A stretch of DNA of 64,000 nt from Struthio camelus (taxonomy: Eukaryota > Chordata > Aves > Struthioniformes > Struthionidae): assembly GCF_040807025.1 (NCBI RefSeq), contig NC_090953.1, forward strand, positions 19,514,997 through 19,578,996. Reading direction: 5' to 3'. A program made the translations under genes and the position numbers. A model generated the notes under the pieces. It was not told where the DNA came from, made no database searches, and worked only from the letters and a program-made list of their open reading frames with translations. This document shows positions 1 through 10,530 of this stretch, in pieces. Positions within the stretch are counted from its first letter, which is position 1. Every line of letters starts with the position of its first letter.

Positions 1-3000
1 AGACCTTTGTAAGGTTTACTTTAGAAAAATACACCTTATCTCTACGTTCTGTGCCTATTCAACAGTAATAAGGAATAGGCACCAGACGCTCTTACTTTTA
101 AGCGTATGATAGGAAAGCTTTACAAACCAAGAAGCAACACCCTTATTCATATTCTTCGCATACACAAAAGTAACACTAACACATGCAGTTTTCAAAAGTA
201 TATTCACTGAGCAAATGAATACTAAAGAAGTGGCATCCGGAACTTCTGCATTGCAACTTAACCGCGTAAGGCAAAAGGGTGCCAAATTCTTCCAGACTGC
301 TGCTTCTCTGCTGCACACAGAATATTCTTACAAACAGATTGTCTCTAGGCTCTCAAGGACAACAGACCACAAGAACAAACTATAGCACTGATCAGAAAAG
401 CTCAAGCGTTCTTTGTGTAGCCAGGTAAACTCATTAGTTTCTATGCATTCAGGTTTGAATTCCGTATGATAAAAACATCCTAAAGAATAGCAGATATCTG
501 CATTGCCTAATAGTGTGTGGTCATTAAGCAGAAAGAAGATGCATATGTAAATTAATTTTAGGGACAATAAGTAGTCAAGCTTATAACAAAATACTTATTT
601 TGCAAGCTAAATATACAAAACACGATAGAGTCCTTCTGGTTCCTGTGAGTGGAAAACAAGTAGCCTTCAGAATAACAGCTTGATGTATTTGCCAAAATTG
701 AACAAAACTAGACTACATTACTAAAAGATTTTAAACTAAGATGTTAAAACATAAACCAGCTGTGAATTAATGTTTCTGTTATCACCAGTAATTAGTCAGG
801 TAGCAGCAATACAAAAGTTTAGGGTGTGTCTTTGCCCTTCTTTCCTTCAGTTTTTATTTTTGTTTAACTTCACCCTTCCTACTATCCTATATGAAAGGCG
901 CTCAGACTTCAGAGGTGACAGGAATTTCTACATTAGAAAGTACATGTTACAACCACCCATTTGTATGCTATGTTTCCTTTAAAACATTCCCTTATTCCTA
1001 ATCTGAACATGCTTTCTAGTGGTCTTAAGTCTTTCACACAGGCTAAATAATACAGACTCCTTCAGGACAGTCCTTTCATTTACACTGTGCCTAGGAAGAG
1101 ATTGTCTCCTGTCCCCATCTGTCCAGTTCCTCCAAAAGTCATTTAAGCCAGTTGTGCATTTAAGATTACGTTACTTTTAGCAAATGAAAAGGTCTCGAAC
1201 AGTTCAGAAACACCTATAACATCTTAATGTATTTTTCATCTGCCACTTTTTGCCACTTATTTAACTCAGGCTAAATGAAAGACTGATCAAGCACATCAGT
1301 GGCATTTAAGCATTTGCACATTTTTTCAGTACAATAAGGCTCGAGTGCTTGAAGTACAGAACATTTAAATTCAGTTCAGAAGGCCCATCTTTTCAAATGC
1401 TTCCTTACAAGGCAAGGCAATATTCAAAATTTAGGTATCAGCATTCAAGCCAAACAGGAACCACTAAGTAGGAAGGGTGTACAGCATCCACACAGATAGA
1501 ATAACCCATCACCTTTCTCTCCAGGACTTTTTTTTTTTTCCTTTTTCTTTTCTTCTTTTTTTTTTTTTTAAATCAGGTCAGTAAAATTATCCTGAATTAC
1601 AAACATTATCAGTTCTGGTTTCTGCTCAAAGTAATTTGAATTTTGCTGAATTCTAAGGAACAGTCTCCTTTGTCAGCAAGCACATTCTTCCCTCTTTGGT
1701 TTGTAATTTTTCATAATATATATATTCTTTACATGTTTTTTTTTTTTTTTTTTCAGTTAAATATTTCCTTTCTGTTCAATTAACAGCTAAAGTAGTACCG
1801 AGCCTGAGAGTGATAAAATAATTGTGCACAACTGTGGAAATAGAAGTTTGATGGAGGACTATCAAGGAAATGCGAACATAAATTCATTCCCCGCAGAGAC
1901 TTCATATTATCAGTGAAATCCTGCTCCTCTACTAAATTTTTTTTCCACAAAGGAGGCTGTAGTAAATATGCTAATGCACATTGAACTAGAATAAGAGCAG
2001 ATATTTAATTATCTGTATTAGGAGGGTGGCCAAAGATGACAGATAGCTGGCTACTGAAAAGTTTCTGTCCTGAGACAGGAAGAGATTGCAGAGTTGGAGG
2101 TAGAAACAACCAAAGTTTACATTTGTAAGGGCTGAAATTCTCAGTTTACCACATGATTTTTAGAGAAGAAAAGTATTTAAATCTAAAAGATTGAGTTTGA
2201 TGTAGAAAAAGACAAAACCAAGGGAGGGATATACACATGCATCCTTTGAGATAATGACCTCAACAGATACGTGTCGTGCTGTTCAGATGAGAGCAACAGT
2301 CTGTTCTTTTGGTTTTACAAAATAATTATTTGCCAGTCTGCTATTTACAGGAAAGGAGATTTAGCTTAGATACAAGAAAAAAAAAAGGTAAACAATACTT
2401 TAGCAGTCTACCTTGCAAGTTGGTGGAATGCTTTCTGAATAGAAAAATCTCTTGTCTATGGAAGAGATTGCAGGTTTTTGCAATGGAAGGACCCTTGTCT
2501 GCCCTCACCAACTAACACCTTTAACGCCTACTCAAGCTTTTGATCGAGAACACTAATTCTTACTTTTTTAAAACATCTTCTAAATACTGTTCCAGACTGC
2601 TACTGTGGCCCTGTGGGGTAGGCTACCATCTCAAAACTAGCATAGATTAACCTGGTTCTACCTCAGGGAAAAATGAATCAGAGAAGGCAGCTTTCAGTCA
2701 AACGTTTGCTTCTAGCTTGTGTGAATATAAAGACAAATAGGACAGAACTTAAAATTTTCACTTACCTTAAAAAGGCAAACAGGTGATTGAGTGAAATTTT
2801 AACAGATTCATAAGACGTTTAAAGAGGGAGGAGGCAGAAGTTCTCCCAAATATATGTCCTTTGATATACAAAGGTAGGATTTAGAGATTCAGAACATATC
2901 AGCCAGGAAAGGTATTAAAGGAGGAGATACTAAAGCTTTATTAGTTTGTTTAATTAAGAGACTGGGCCACTGACAAATACAGCACGGTGTCAGGGTGTGT

Positions 3001-3800
3001 GTTACAGTTCAGTTTTGGCACAAACCACGGATTTAGGCTCATCTGAAAAAGCAGTTACCCTCTATTTTTCTTTTGTACAATTTCCAGTTGTTAGCGGTCG
3101 GTAAGGAACCTAATGTCAAAAATAAACGAATTTGACACTGCAGAGACAGCTAGCATTCTTACAGCCATACGGGGACAGTCACTCCTGTCAAGTCAGACAT
3201 ACAAGCTGTAAGCCTGTTACATTCATATTTCAATCAAGAATATCTTTAAAAGTTTCCTCACTAGAAGATACCCAGTGGAACGTTTAAGTCTAAAAAGAAC
3301 AAAGTTATTCCTTTAGTATCTTGAAATTCATAGCCCAACTCTTTTGCTGCAATCCTGTTTGGCAGATGTCCAATTAAAGGTATTCACATAAATAAAAAGC
3401 TGCTTAGATAAAGTAAAAATAAGGTGCACTAACATTTGCTGAGAACGCAGCACAATCTTACAAGATTCAGTTTCATTATTTCAATTTGATTAACATTTTA
3501 AATAATCAGGTTAGAGTATCATTACGAGAAGGTACCAAATGGAAAAGGTTATAGAGAAAAAGATGCATTAATGCACAAAAAACCAGGCAAGCGTGAGCTC
3601 CTAAGCTTTTGCTGATACGCTCTAACATCATTTTGGAACAACTGTCTCTTGTAGTACTAGTAGGTGCAACCATATTCAGATTAGAACCCCAGAACTGAAA
3701 GCCCTTCACGTTTGCACACACTGCTCTAAACACAGCTTATACAAACTTGGGAGAATATATTAATGGTTGTTTCTAAACAAACCCTTCCAATGATCACTTG
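1..3800. other. Downstream flank of GTF2A2, no gene recognised
   Basis: I found no exon with convincing protein similarity or a complete splice-site pair on either strand. The sequence is AT-rich and mixed. It contains a 43-nt pure pyrimidine tract at 1527-1569 and an 18-nt T run at 1736-1753, which is followed by an acceptor-like CAG. Short open frames here have neither domain-like composition nor flanking splice signals. It could be the 3' flank of GTF2A2 or the 3'UTR of a convergent gene outside the window. Confidence 0.5.
1527..1569 (+). repeat. Pure pyrimidine tract (low complexity)
   Basis: This is 43 consecutive C/T bases, mostly T with scattered C, ending in a 14-T run. It is a low-complexity tract, possibly an old retroposon tail read on the opposite strand. 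No element body is recognisable beside it. Confidence 0.8.
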
Positions 3801-3826
3801 CTCATTGACAAGTTTTAAAATAAAAG

Positions 3827-3832
3827 TTTATT
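3827..3832 (-). terminator. GTF2A2: GTF2A2 poly(A) signal AATAAA
   Basis: On the minus strand this reads AATAAA about 260 nt after the GTF2A2 stop codon, giving a short 3'UTR. A GT-rich stretch follows on the minus strand around 3780-3812, as expected for a downstream cleavage element, so cleavage probably falls near 3805-3817. It is the first canonical hexamer after the stop. Confidence 0.7.
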
Positions 3833-4088
3833 AGAGAAATTATTTTGAACAAAAAAGGCAACAGTATCTGCTGTAATTTAAAAAAAGTAACATTGTTTTC
3901 TTCATGCCCTATAAGGTAAACTGAAGAAATGCTACAGGTATTTCTTCTGCTGTTATTCTGTGATGCTTTCTAGTATAGAACAACTCACATTTGCACCACA
4001 AGAATAATGAACACAGTCCCTTTCCATGCTTCTCTCCAGAAAGTGCTGCATATTAACAGAAAATGTTGCAGACAAACCACAGTTTCAC

Positions 4089-4114
4089 TCATTCTGCGGT
4101 ATTGGAACCAGTGT
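4089..4114 (-). CDS. GTF2A2: GTF2A2 terminal coding exon
   Basis: This exon encodes residues 102-109 (NTGSNTAE) and the TGA stop. The acceptor is a good pyrimidine tract ending CTTTCCTAG at 4115-4116. It completes the split Asn codon A|AC from the previous exon. The 3'UTR continues toward 3.8 kb. Confidence 0.95.
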
Positions 4115-7100
4115 CTAGGAAAGAAAGAAAAAAGTATGAATAATACATACCCATGCTACAGAGTCGTATATAAGTTAATAAAAAACAGTACTATTCTCAG
4201 ATATTTTCCGCAAGCTCGTAACAGCATTTTGGAATAGAACATGCTCTGAACCAAACTAACTCTCTCCGCTGCTACCAATGCAAGGCATGAACTGCTTGTG
4301 CTGTTTCACTGCGTTTAGCAACAACAAAAAGAGCCAAAGCAAAAATTCAAGGTTGGGCACACACATCATTTACTATTAAGGCGTTAGAAACAAAAAGCTT
4401 TGCTCTAACTCAGAGTGATACAGAAACATTTGACGGCAGTCAACCACAGGCAAGTGCTGCTAAGTGACATGATCCAAGAGAAAGGTTTTTCCACGTCCAG
4501 TAGCATAAGCTCCTCTACAGTCTGGGCTATAGTATATATTTGCTATGCATTTTGAAATAGATATGAGATAGAGTATGATCTTCATAAAACAACAGAGAGC
4601 AAGTCAACTACTTGCTTAAAAAAAGCCTAAAATGTTAACAGTAAGTTTAGGCCATTCAGTTCTTTACATCTCGTCTGCATAATTCATCACAAGTGAAAAT
4701 AATAATAATATTTGGAAAGTAAGGTTTCCTCTACTAGCTATTTTAAGTACACAAAAAAGAAATAGAGTAAAACTATACACATGGCTAATACCAGAACTTA
4801 AGGAGACAAAGTCTGTCAATTGTTTAGAACTACAGCTTTAAGTGACCCTGTAATCATGCCAGGAAAAGGAAGCCTGCAAGACGACCTTGGGCATGGAAAT
4901 CCAACAACCAATTGCTCTGATGTTTTTTTAACACAATTGCTTGCTCAGATGGATGGAGTAGTCTTTGAATTTGATAAAAGCACAATGCCGTTCTAACAAA
5001 CAGGTTAATAGGAGAGAAATCACCACAGAAGAATTCAATTAGGATAACTTCTGACTTCGTAATTGCTCTAGTAGCATGTACTTCAACAACAGGTGTCCAA
5101 CAGTCTCCCACAAGTCCCTACTTCAGGGCTTGTGATTTAGAGAAGCGTTCAGCTTGCTTGTTTCATTTCTCATCACAGAAGCGTGTGTGTGGCCCTGCTT
5201 TTGTCTGAGTAACAGAATCAAGCAATCCAACTTTGATCAGAGACATTTGGTCAGAACCTTCCTTAAATGCTCAAGTCTTGCATCTCTGTCAACTTATTTA
5301 TATCATATTCAATACTTACTTTTTCCATCACACGCTACAATTTTCACTTTATCCACTTTCACAAGTTCAGTGACCTCCCTAAATTCAACATCATTCAGTA
5401 CAAACGTCCATACGTTGTCACAGAATCTGTATGTATTCAGAGATCCCTTTAAAAAGACAAGAGACATTTTCTATTGGATACATCCCAAAAGTATCAGAAA
5501 ATAACACTTACTATTTACTGAACTATTTATCTTCTAGAACTATAAATCAGGTTTATCATAAAGCCAACTGTGAATCCAAATACATAGATAAGAACTTGGC
5601 AGACAAGCAATTCTGCTGGAAACTGTAGTTTACATGCCCTCCAGTGGCAGAAGTTTTCAAGCCCTTGCAAGCCTATGCAAGGGTGTTCCTTCACAGATAC
5701 AATTAGAAGGTTTGTAACTTTTCTAATGTACGTAAAAGATCAATACAGCTTACTTCAGCATCAGAAAGATTTCATAAAATATAGGGCATAATGTAAATCA
5801 GTTACAACAATGATGATACCAAGATGAGGAATCCTGTGCAAGAGAAAAGCAGCAGCATAAATAAAAAATCATGACAAAACCAGCCCATATGATATAAATG
5901 GGTCACCCCCACACTCAATGTATTATTATTGACAAGTCCATCTCTTGGCCTTCCTCTTCATAAGTTTTAAATTGCTGTTTTTAGAACTTAAGCTTCAAGT
6001 AAGATTTTAATTCTCCTCTTCACACATTCTGAACAAAGTTTTCTATACCATGTTTGCTTGTGTATCTAAGAACAGCTACAAAATGATTCAGTGAGTTGCT
6101 CGAGGGTAGATCCACAACTCTGCAGACTCTTTCCACATCATGGCTGCAGGTGAACACATGGCTTCATCCCACTTCTGCCACGTACAACTGAGGAGCAAAA
6201 TTCTCCCCATATTCAAGGTACTGAAGACAGCAATGCTACGTGCCAAATCATTTTGCCCTTCTTTCCCTTCCTCCTTTTTCATGACCCTCACCCACCCCGA
6301 GTCTCTGTTTCTGACTTTTGCATACCTCGAAAAATTCCCTGGCAGAAATACAAGATAACAAACTTGATTATACATGTACACAATCATCATTGCACAGTCA
6401 AAACAGACCTTTTTAAGTTTCTGCTTATATTATATTCTGCAACAGCACACAGTTCTGCAGTTCAAGGAGAATTTTTACAAATAGTATCTTACCCTGAAAT
6501 TGACCCTGTTCCTGACTCGTTGTGCCAGTGCCGAATTTATAGCTTTATCAAACTGAAGTAGTACCTGAAGGGCCAGCTGAGGAGTGATTTGTTGTGACTA
6601 ATGTGATTAGAAGAAAAAAAGAAAAAAAAAGAAAAGTTAGATTTGTTTGAAAGTATGCTGTTAACTCAAAAAAGCACCAAAAATTAAAAACATCAAAACA
6701 TAGTTTACATGAAGCAAATCTCTAGAAGAAAAACAGTTAACATTAATATTATATTCCTATGTTTACTTCCTTTTTCTCATATTAACTCTGGGAGAAGAAG
6801 CAACTTGCTAACATAATTTTTTGAGCGACGTGAAGAGTTCCGATAAATATTTGCTGGAAACAACTAGAAGAGCAGGAAATCAGTGTGACTGTTCCAGATT
6901 TATCTGGCTGTTCGTTTACTGGGCCACACCACAACAGATTATGCCACTTTTAAAATGCTTCTTTTGTCTGGAACACGGAAAGAAAAAAAAAAAGGTTTCT
7001 CACCTGAACAAAACGCTAACAACTTTTAATATCGTTAAGTTTTGCTTGACTAGAAGTACCCTGACACACTAGCCACGGAGCTGTTTTAACTAAGCCAGCC

Positions 7101-7209
7101 CACTTTTCGTTAAGATAGTTACCCAGACCCCAAACACCTGTATGAGCTCATCCAGGCTCTCCTGAAGGCTGTTCCCCAGCGTGGTGTTTCTGTACAGCTG
7201 ATACGCCAT
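4089..7209 (-). CDS. GTF2A2: Transcription initiation factor IIA subunit 2 (TFIIA gamma), four coding exons
   Basis: TFIIA gamma binds the TFIIA alpha/beta chains and stabilises TBP on TATA DNA during RNA polymerase II pre-initiation complex assembly in the nucleus. Four coding exons on the minus strand join without a frame break: 7207..7138 plus the ATG at 7209-7207 (residues 1-24), 6597..6493 (25-59), 5446..5320 (60-101) and 4114..4089 (102-109). The product is 109 aa, the family's usual length. It starts [15 protein letters not shown], has the helical-bundle segment through [14 protein letters not shown], then the beta-barrel half ([26 protein letters not shown]), and ends NTGSNTAE. It is nearly identical to the human protein as I remember it. 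All introns are GT-AG. The start sits in a strong Kozak context (ACCATGG). Expression is probably housekeeping, from the CpG island upstream. Confidence 0.97.
5320..5446 (-). CDS. GTF2A2: GTF2A2 exon for residues 60-101
   Basis: This 127-nt exon encodes the C-terminal beta-barrel half, from [13 protein letters not shown] to VACDGK. The acceptor is AAAG before GGA and the donor is A|GTAAGT, a strong site. Val replaces the human Ile in the ELIKVDKV segment as I recall it. Confidence 0.96.
6493..6597 (-). CDS. GTF2A2: GTF2A2 exon for residues 25-59
   Basis: This 105-nt, phase-0 exon encodes [15 protein letters not shown] through RVNFR, the end of the helical region and the linker into the barrel. 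The acceptor is CATTAG and the donor is AGG|GTAAGA. Confidence 0.96.
7138..7209 (-). CDS. GTF2A2: GTF2A2 first coding exon (residues 1-24)
   Basis: This exon encodes [15 protein letters not shown]...DELIQ. The ATG is in ACCATGG context. The donor CAG|GTGTTT is weak after +2, but the next exon joins in phase 0 and matches the family. The upstream end of this exon is uncertain: TTCCAG 18 nt before the ATG is one acceptor candidate, but its pyrimidine tract is poor, and a TATA-like AT stretch at about 7284-7300 could instead support a start within this exon. Confidence 0.95.
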
Positions 7210-7379
7210 GGTTCACCGAGAGGAGCTGGAAGCGTCACTGATCATCCACCGCTCCCGACACCCGCTGTGTCCTCACTCGCATTAAAAAATTATATATTCT
7301 AAAAAACATAGCACAGCCGTTAACGTGCAATACAGAGCAGAGACAAACAAAGTTTAAAAAAAAATCACTCTGCAAGCAC

Positions 7380-7765
7380 CTGCCGACAGTTACGGGGCGC
7401 CCGGCAGCATGAACTAGACCACGACCCGCGGGAACGGGGCCCCCGCCGCAACCCGGCCCTTACGGGAGCCCCGGCCCGGACCCCGCGGCCCGGCCGCTCC
7501 GCGCTGCCTGCGGCCGCTCCCCAGCCGCGCCGCCCCGGGCCGCCTCCCCCCCGAGCCGAGCCGAGCCGCAGCTGCCGGTCCCGCGAGCCGGAGCCGGAGG
7601 CGGCGCCGCGCGGTCCCGCTCCCGGTCCCGCTCCCGGTGCGGGCGCCTCACCGCTCCCACCGCCCGGAAGAGGTAGGGGCCTGGCGGCGGCCCGGAAGCG
7701 GAACGGCGAGGGCGGCGGCGCGGCCCGGCCCCCACCGCCGCCCGGGAGCGGCCCCGGCCCTAACA
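7380..7765 (-). promoter_or_regulatory. GTF2A2: CpG island promoter and non-coding exon 1 of GTF2A2
   Basis: A sharply GC- and CpG-rich block interrupts AT-rich sequence upstream of the GTF2A2 ATG. Two ETS-type motifs, CCGGAAG at 7664-7670 and CCGGAAGCG at 7692-7700, are typical of housekeeping start sites. A good minus-strand donor, GCG|GTGAGG, ends a likely 5'UTR exon at 7652. The exact start site cannot be read from sequence. Long open frames here result from the lack of AT-rich stop codons and are not called as genes. Confidence 0.75.
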
Positions 7766-7768
7766 CGG

Positions 7769-7802
7769 GTACGCGCACGCGTACGCGACACGTGCGTGTG
7801 CG
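7769..7802. other. Alternating purine/pyrimidine tract, Z-DNA-prone
   Basis: Two runs of strict purine/pyrimidine alternation, 7769-7787 (19 nt) and 7788-7802 (15 nt), meet at a single phase break. They are rich in CG and CA/TG steps. A CACGTG E-box lies inside at 7789-7794. The tract borders the upstream side of the GTF2A2 CpG island. Confidence 0.7.
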
Positions 7803-8230
7803 AACAACAGGAAAAAAAAGACACTCCCAAAAGGGAGAGAGACGTCAGTCCGGCCTGCCGTTACCAGCAAGGGCCGGGGGGCTTCCTGTAGCTCCTCCTT
7901 TAGCTTTATTTTACTATTCAACTGACTTAACGAAGCCATCCACTTAAGGTAAGAGCTTGAGCAACCCCTTTTCCTCTGACGCTATGCTCCAGCCAAGTCC
8001 CTGGCAATAGGACTAGCCTAAAAGGAGGTTTAAAAAGCCCTGGAAATATTTTAAACTCTAAAACTAACAAATTTAACATCAAAATGATGTTTAGATTTCA
8101 CTACAGCTACAAAACTGGCATCTGCGATGCTCTGGGCACCAAATATAAAGTTTCTGTTTTTTTTCTGCATACAGACTTGGAAGAGTCTTATATACTACAG
8201 ACACATATTCTACAGAAAGAAAATAAATAC
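7803..8230. other. Short intergenic strip between BNIP2 3' end and GTF2A2 promoter
   Basis: This strip is about 0.4 kb. It carries a minus-strand AATAAA at 7905-7910, which could be a last-resort BNIP2 poly(A) signal. No exon is recognisable. Confidence 0.5.
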
Positions 8231-8252
8231 ATTCAGACCTTTTCAAAAAATA

Positions 8253-8258
8253 TTTATT
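8253..8258 (-). terminator. BNIP2: Candidate distal BNIP2 poly(A) signal
   Basis: AATAAA on the minus strand, followed in transcription by a T-rich stretch (GTATTTATTTTC). It is the last canonical hexamer before sequence becomes intergenic, except one at 7905-7910. Confidence 0.45.
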
Positions 8259-10142
8259 GCATTTAGCATTTAGTTTTTCCTAATTAAAAAGGTTCCAAGA
8301 AGTGTTAACCATGCGTATATCACATTACTCCATGACACCTTGAAAAGCAAACAAAAGTTCATTTACAAAGAGAGGATCATAACATATTTTTAAGAGGTAG
8401 GTGAAAAAGAATCTTGTACTTACATAGTTTATATTAAAGGGGCAAAGGCAAATACAATCATATCTGTGAGGATTATTAACAGTCAGTTAAGCCAGTTATA
8501 TGTTCTATGATGTATAAATTATCTCTTCTGCATACGATCATAGATCAGTAATGCTTTTTGCAGAATTTTTGCAGAGCCCAGAAACCCATATGACTACAGC
8601 AGCTTCCTTTTATTAACACTGCAAGTTTCCCATATCATCATACACATTGAAATATACTGATAATTAATAGACAGTGTCTCAGCCCTTCTGCCTGTCATTC
8701 AACAGGTACACAGCCTGACAACTTGGGCTTTTAAGTAAAAAGGCTTTGTTCAGATGCCCGAATAAAGAACACTGCAGAATTGCAGAGCTGCTGGGAAGGT
8801 AAATATCTGTCTTCCATCTGTATTCCATGAATACTTTTTCTAAATATTAACCTGGAATTCCATGTGACAAGTATTAGCTAGCCCCTGAATAAACTATAAA
8901 CTAGAGTAAGGAGCATGGTAAGATACAGACTTGTCTTTTTGAAAACACTACAGTAGTTTTGCCGCAGACCATTTTTAATACTGAACACAAAAATCAAGAT
9001 GTTTCATCAGAGAGTAACCTGGGCAGTCTGAATCACAAAACTGAAAAATGAGCTGAACTAGTTCAGCAAAATTAAAGCCATTTTTGACCATCTCCGTTAT
9101 ACTTGAAGGGAATGATGAAAACAACACTAAATGCTACTGATTGGATCTTCTACACTGTGCAGATGCACTTTGTTTTTTTTTTTTTTTTTTCCTACGAGCT
9201 CAATATAAGGAGCAAGATGTGACAAGGGAAACAATGTAGTTTAATTTACAATTCTGAAGTTAGGAAAGCTGCAAGATTTGTCTTTCAAAATACGGATATT
9301 TAAATATTCCTTATATTTCAGAGTGTCACTCTGACTAAAAGCAGATGCTCTTAAAACGTATAATTAAAGCACACTTACTCAAAAGTCTCTTAGAACCACT
9401 ATCCGTGAAACAAATCCTCTAGAGAATGACCTGCATCCACCACAGGACTGATAAGAATTTTCACCAAAATCTTTACAAAACTTCTGCAGTTATAAAAAGC
9501 ACAAATTAAAATAATCTGCAAAGACAACAGCTTTTGAAAACAGCTGCATTTAAGCCATCTTTCTACATAATAAATACTGAGTAAATCTGTAGGATACACA
9601 GATAATAATTTGACACTGAAAACTTTCACTAAGAATCTTTTCTCCGCAATATATTTCGTTTAGAAATCCTCCATTCCTAATGAAGTTTGATATTTTTTTC
9701 TAGTCACTATAGATTTTTCAGTAGGTGACATCAGTGAAGCTGTAACATACAGTTAGGCACTGATGCCCTCTCCTCCCAGCTACACACTTTAAGGTCATTT
9801 CATTAAAAAGATTCCATTACCTCCAACACTTAATCTAATTTTGAAATCTGACACAAATCAACTATTGGGAGGTCTTAAGCTGCCATTAGAGCATTTATCA
9901 AGTGTGTGTGATGCAGTAAGTTTGCTGAAACATGTTAACAAATACCAGGCTATATAAGAATTGTGTGCTATTTAGAATGTAACTACTGTATTTCAGTATA
10001 CAATTCCTCACTGCAAGAAGTACTATTATCACTTGTTCACTAATTGTGACATAAAAATACTTGGTGTAGACGACAAACTGCATTAAACACTAGGTTACAT
10101 ATTGTTCTAACTAGTTATAAGCTTTTTTGGAAACAAATATTC

Positions 10143-10148
10143 TTTATT
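10143..10148 (-). terminator. BNIP2: Candidate proximal BNIP2 poly(A) signal
   Basis: AATAAA on the minus strand about 3.05 kb after the stop codon, the first canonical hexamer found in the 3'UTR. Use would give a shorter mRNA lacking the distal 2 kb. Confidence 0.4.
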
Positions 10149-10499
10149 TTAAAATCTTGTTACTTGAAAGATTTCAGTCTGCTTCAGTGCTGTCTTTATA
10201 CAACATCCCTCTCCAATGCTTTCCAACAGAACATGCCTTTGCCATAGTAGGTAGGTGGTCAAGAACATTCAAGCAATCTAGTCTACTCCCATCAGTTTTT
10301 AATGACACTTTTGCTCCAAATTATCTTTGCCACTTCTGAACATTTCTCCTATGGTAGAAATCAATTTATAAAAGCTCACATCCATTCAAGCAGGCCACTG
10401 GCCTAAACATCTCCTTTTCAGGTGTACACTGTAATAACAAAAAGCTGCTAACAATTTATTACCACATTTTTCATGTAAAATCATGCAACCTCCAAATCG

Positions 10500-10530
10500 A
10501 AGGTAAATTAGTGACTTATTAATTTACCTT
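10500..10530 (-). repeat. Perfect inverted repeat in BNIP2 3'UTR
   Basis: 11-nt arms at 10500-10510 and 10520-10530 are exact reverse complements (AAGGTAAATTA type) around a 9-nt loop. In the transcript this would fold into an 11-bp stem. Confidence 0.75.

Noticed and set aside
5154-5504. 116-aa plus-strand frame
   Set aside because: It overlaps the real GTF2A2 exon at 5320-5446 on the other strand and has no known similarity.
7365-7891. Several 60-137 aa open frames on both strands
   Set aside because: They lie in the GTF2A2 CpG island, are Arg/Pro/Ala/Gly-rich from GC bias, and occur in several frames at once. A 5'UTR exon and promoter explain the sequence better.
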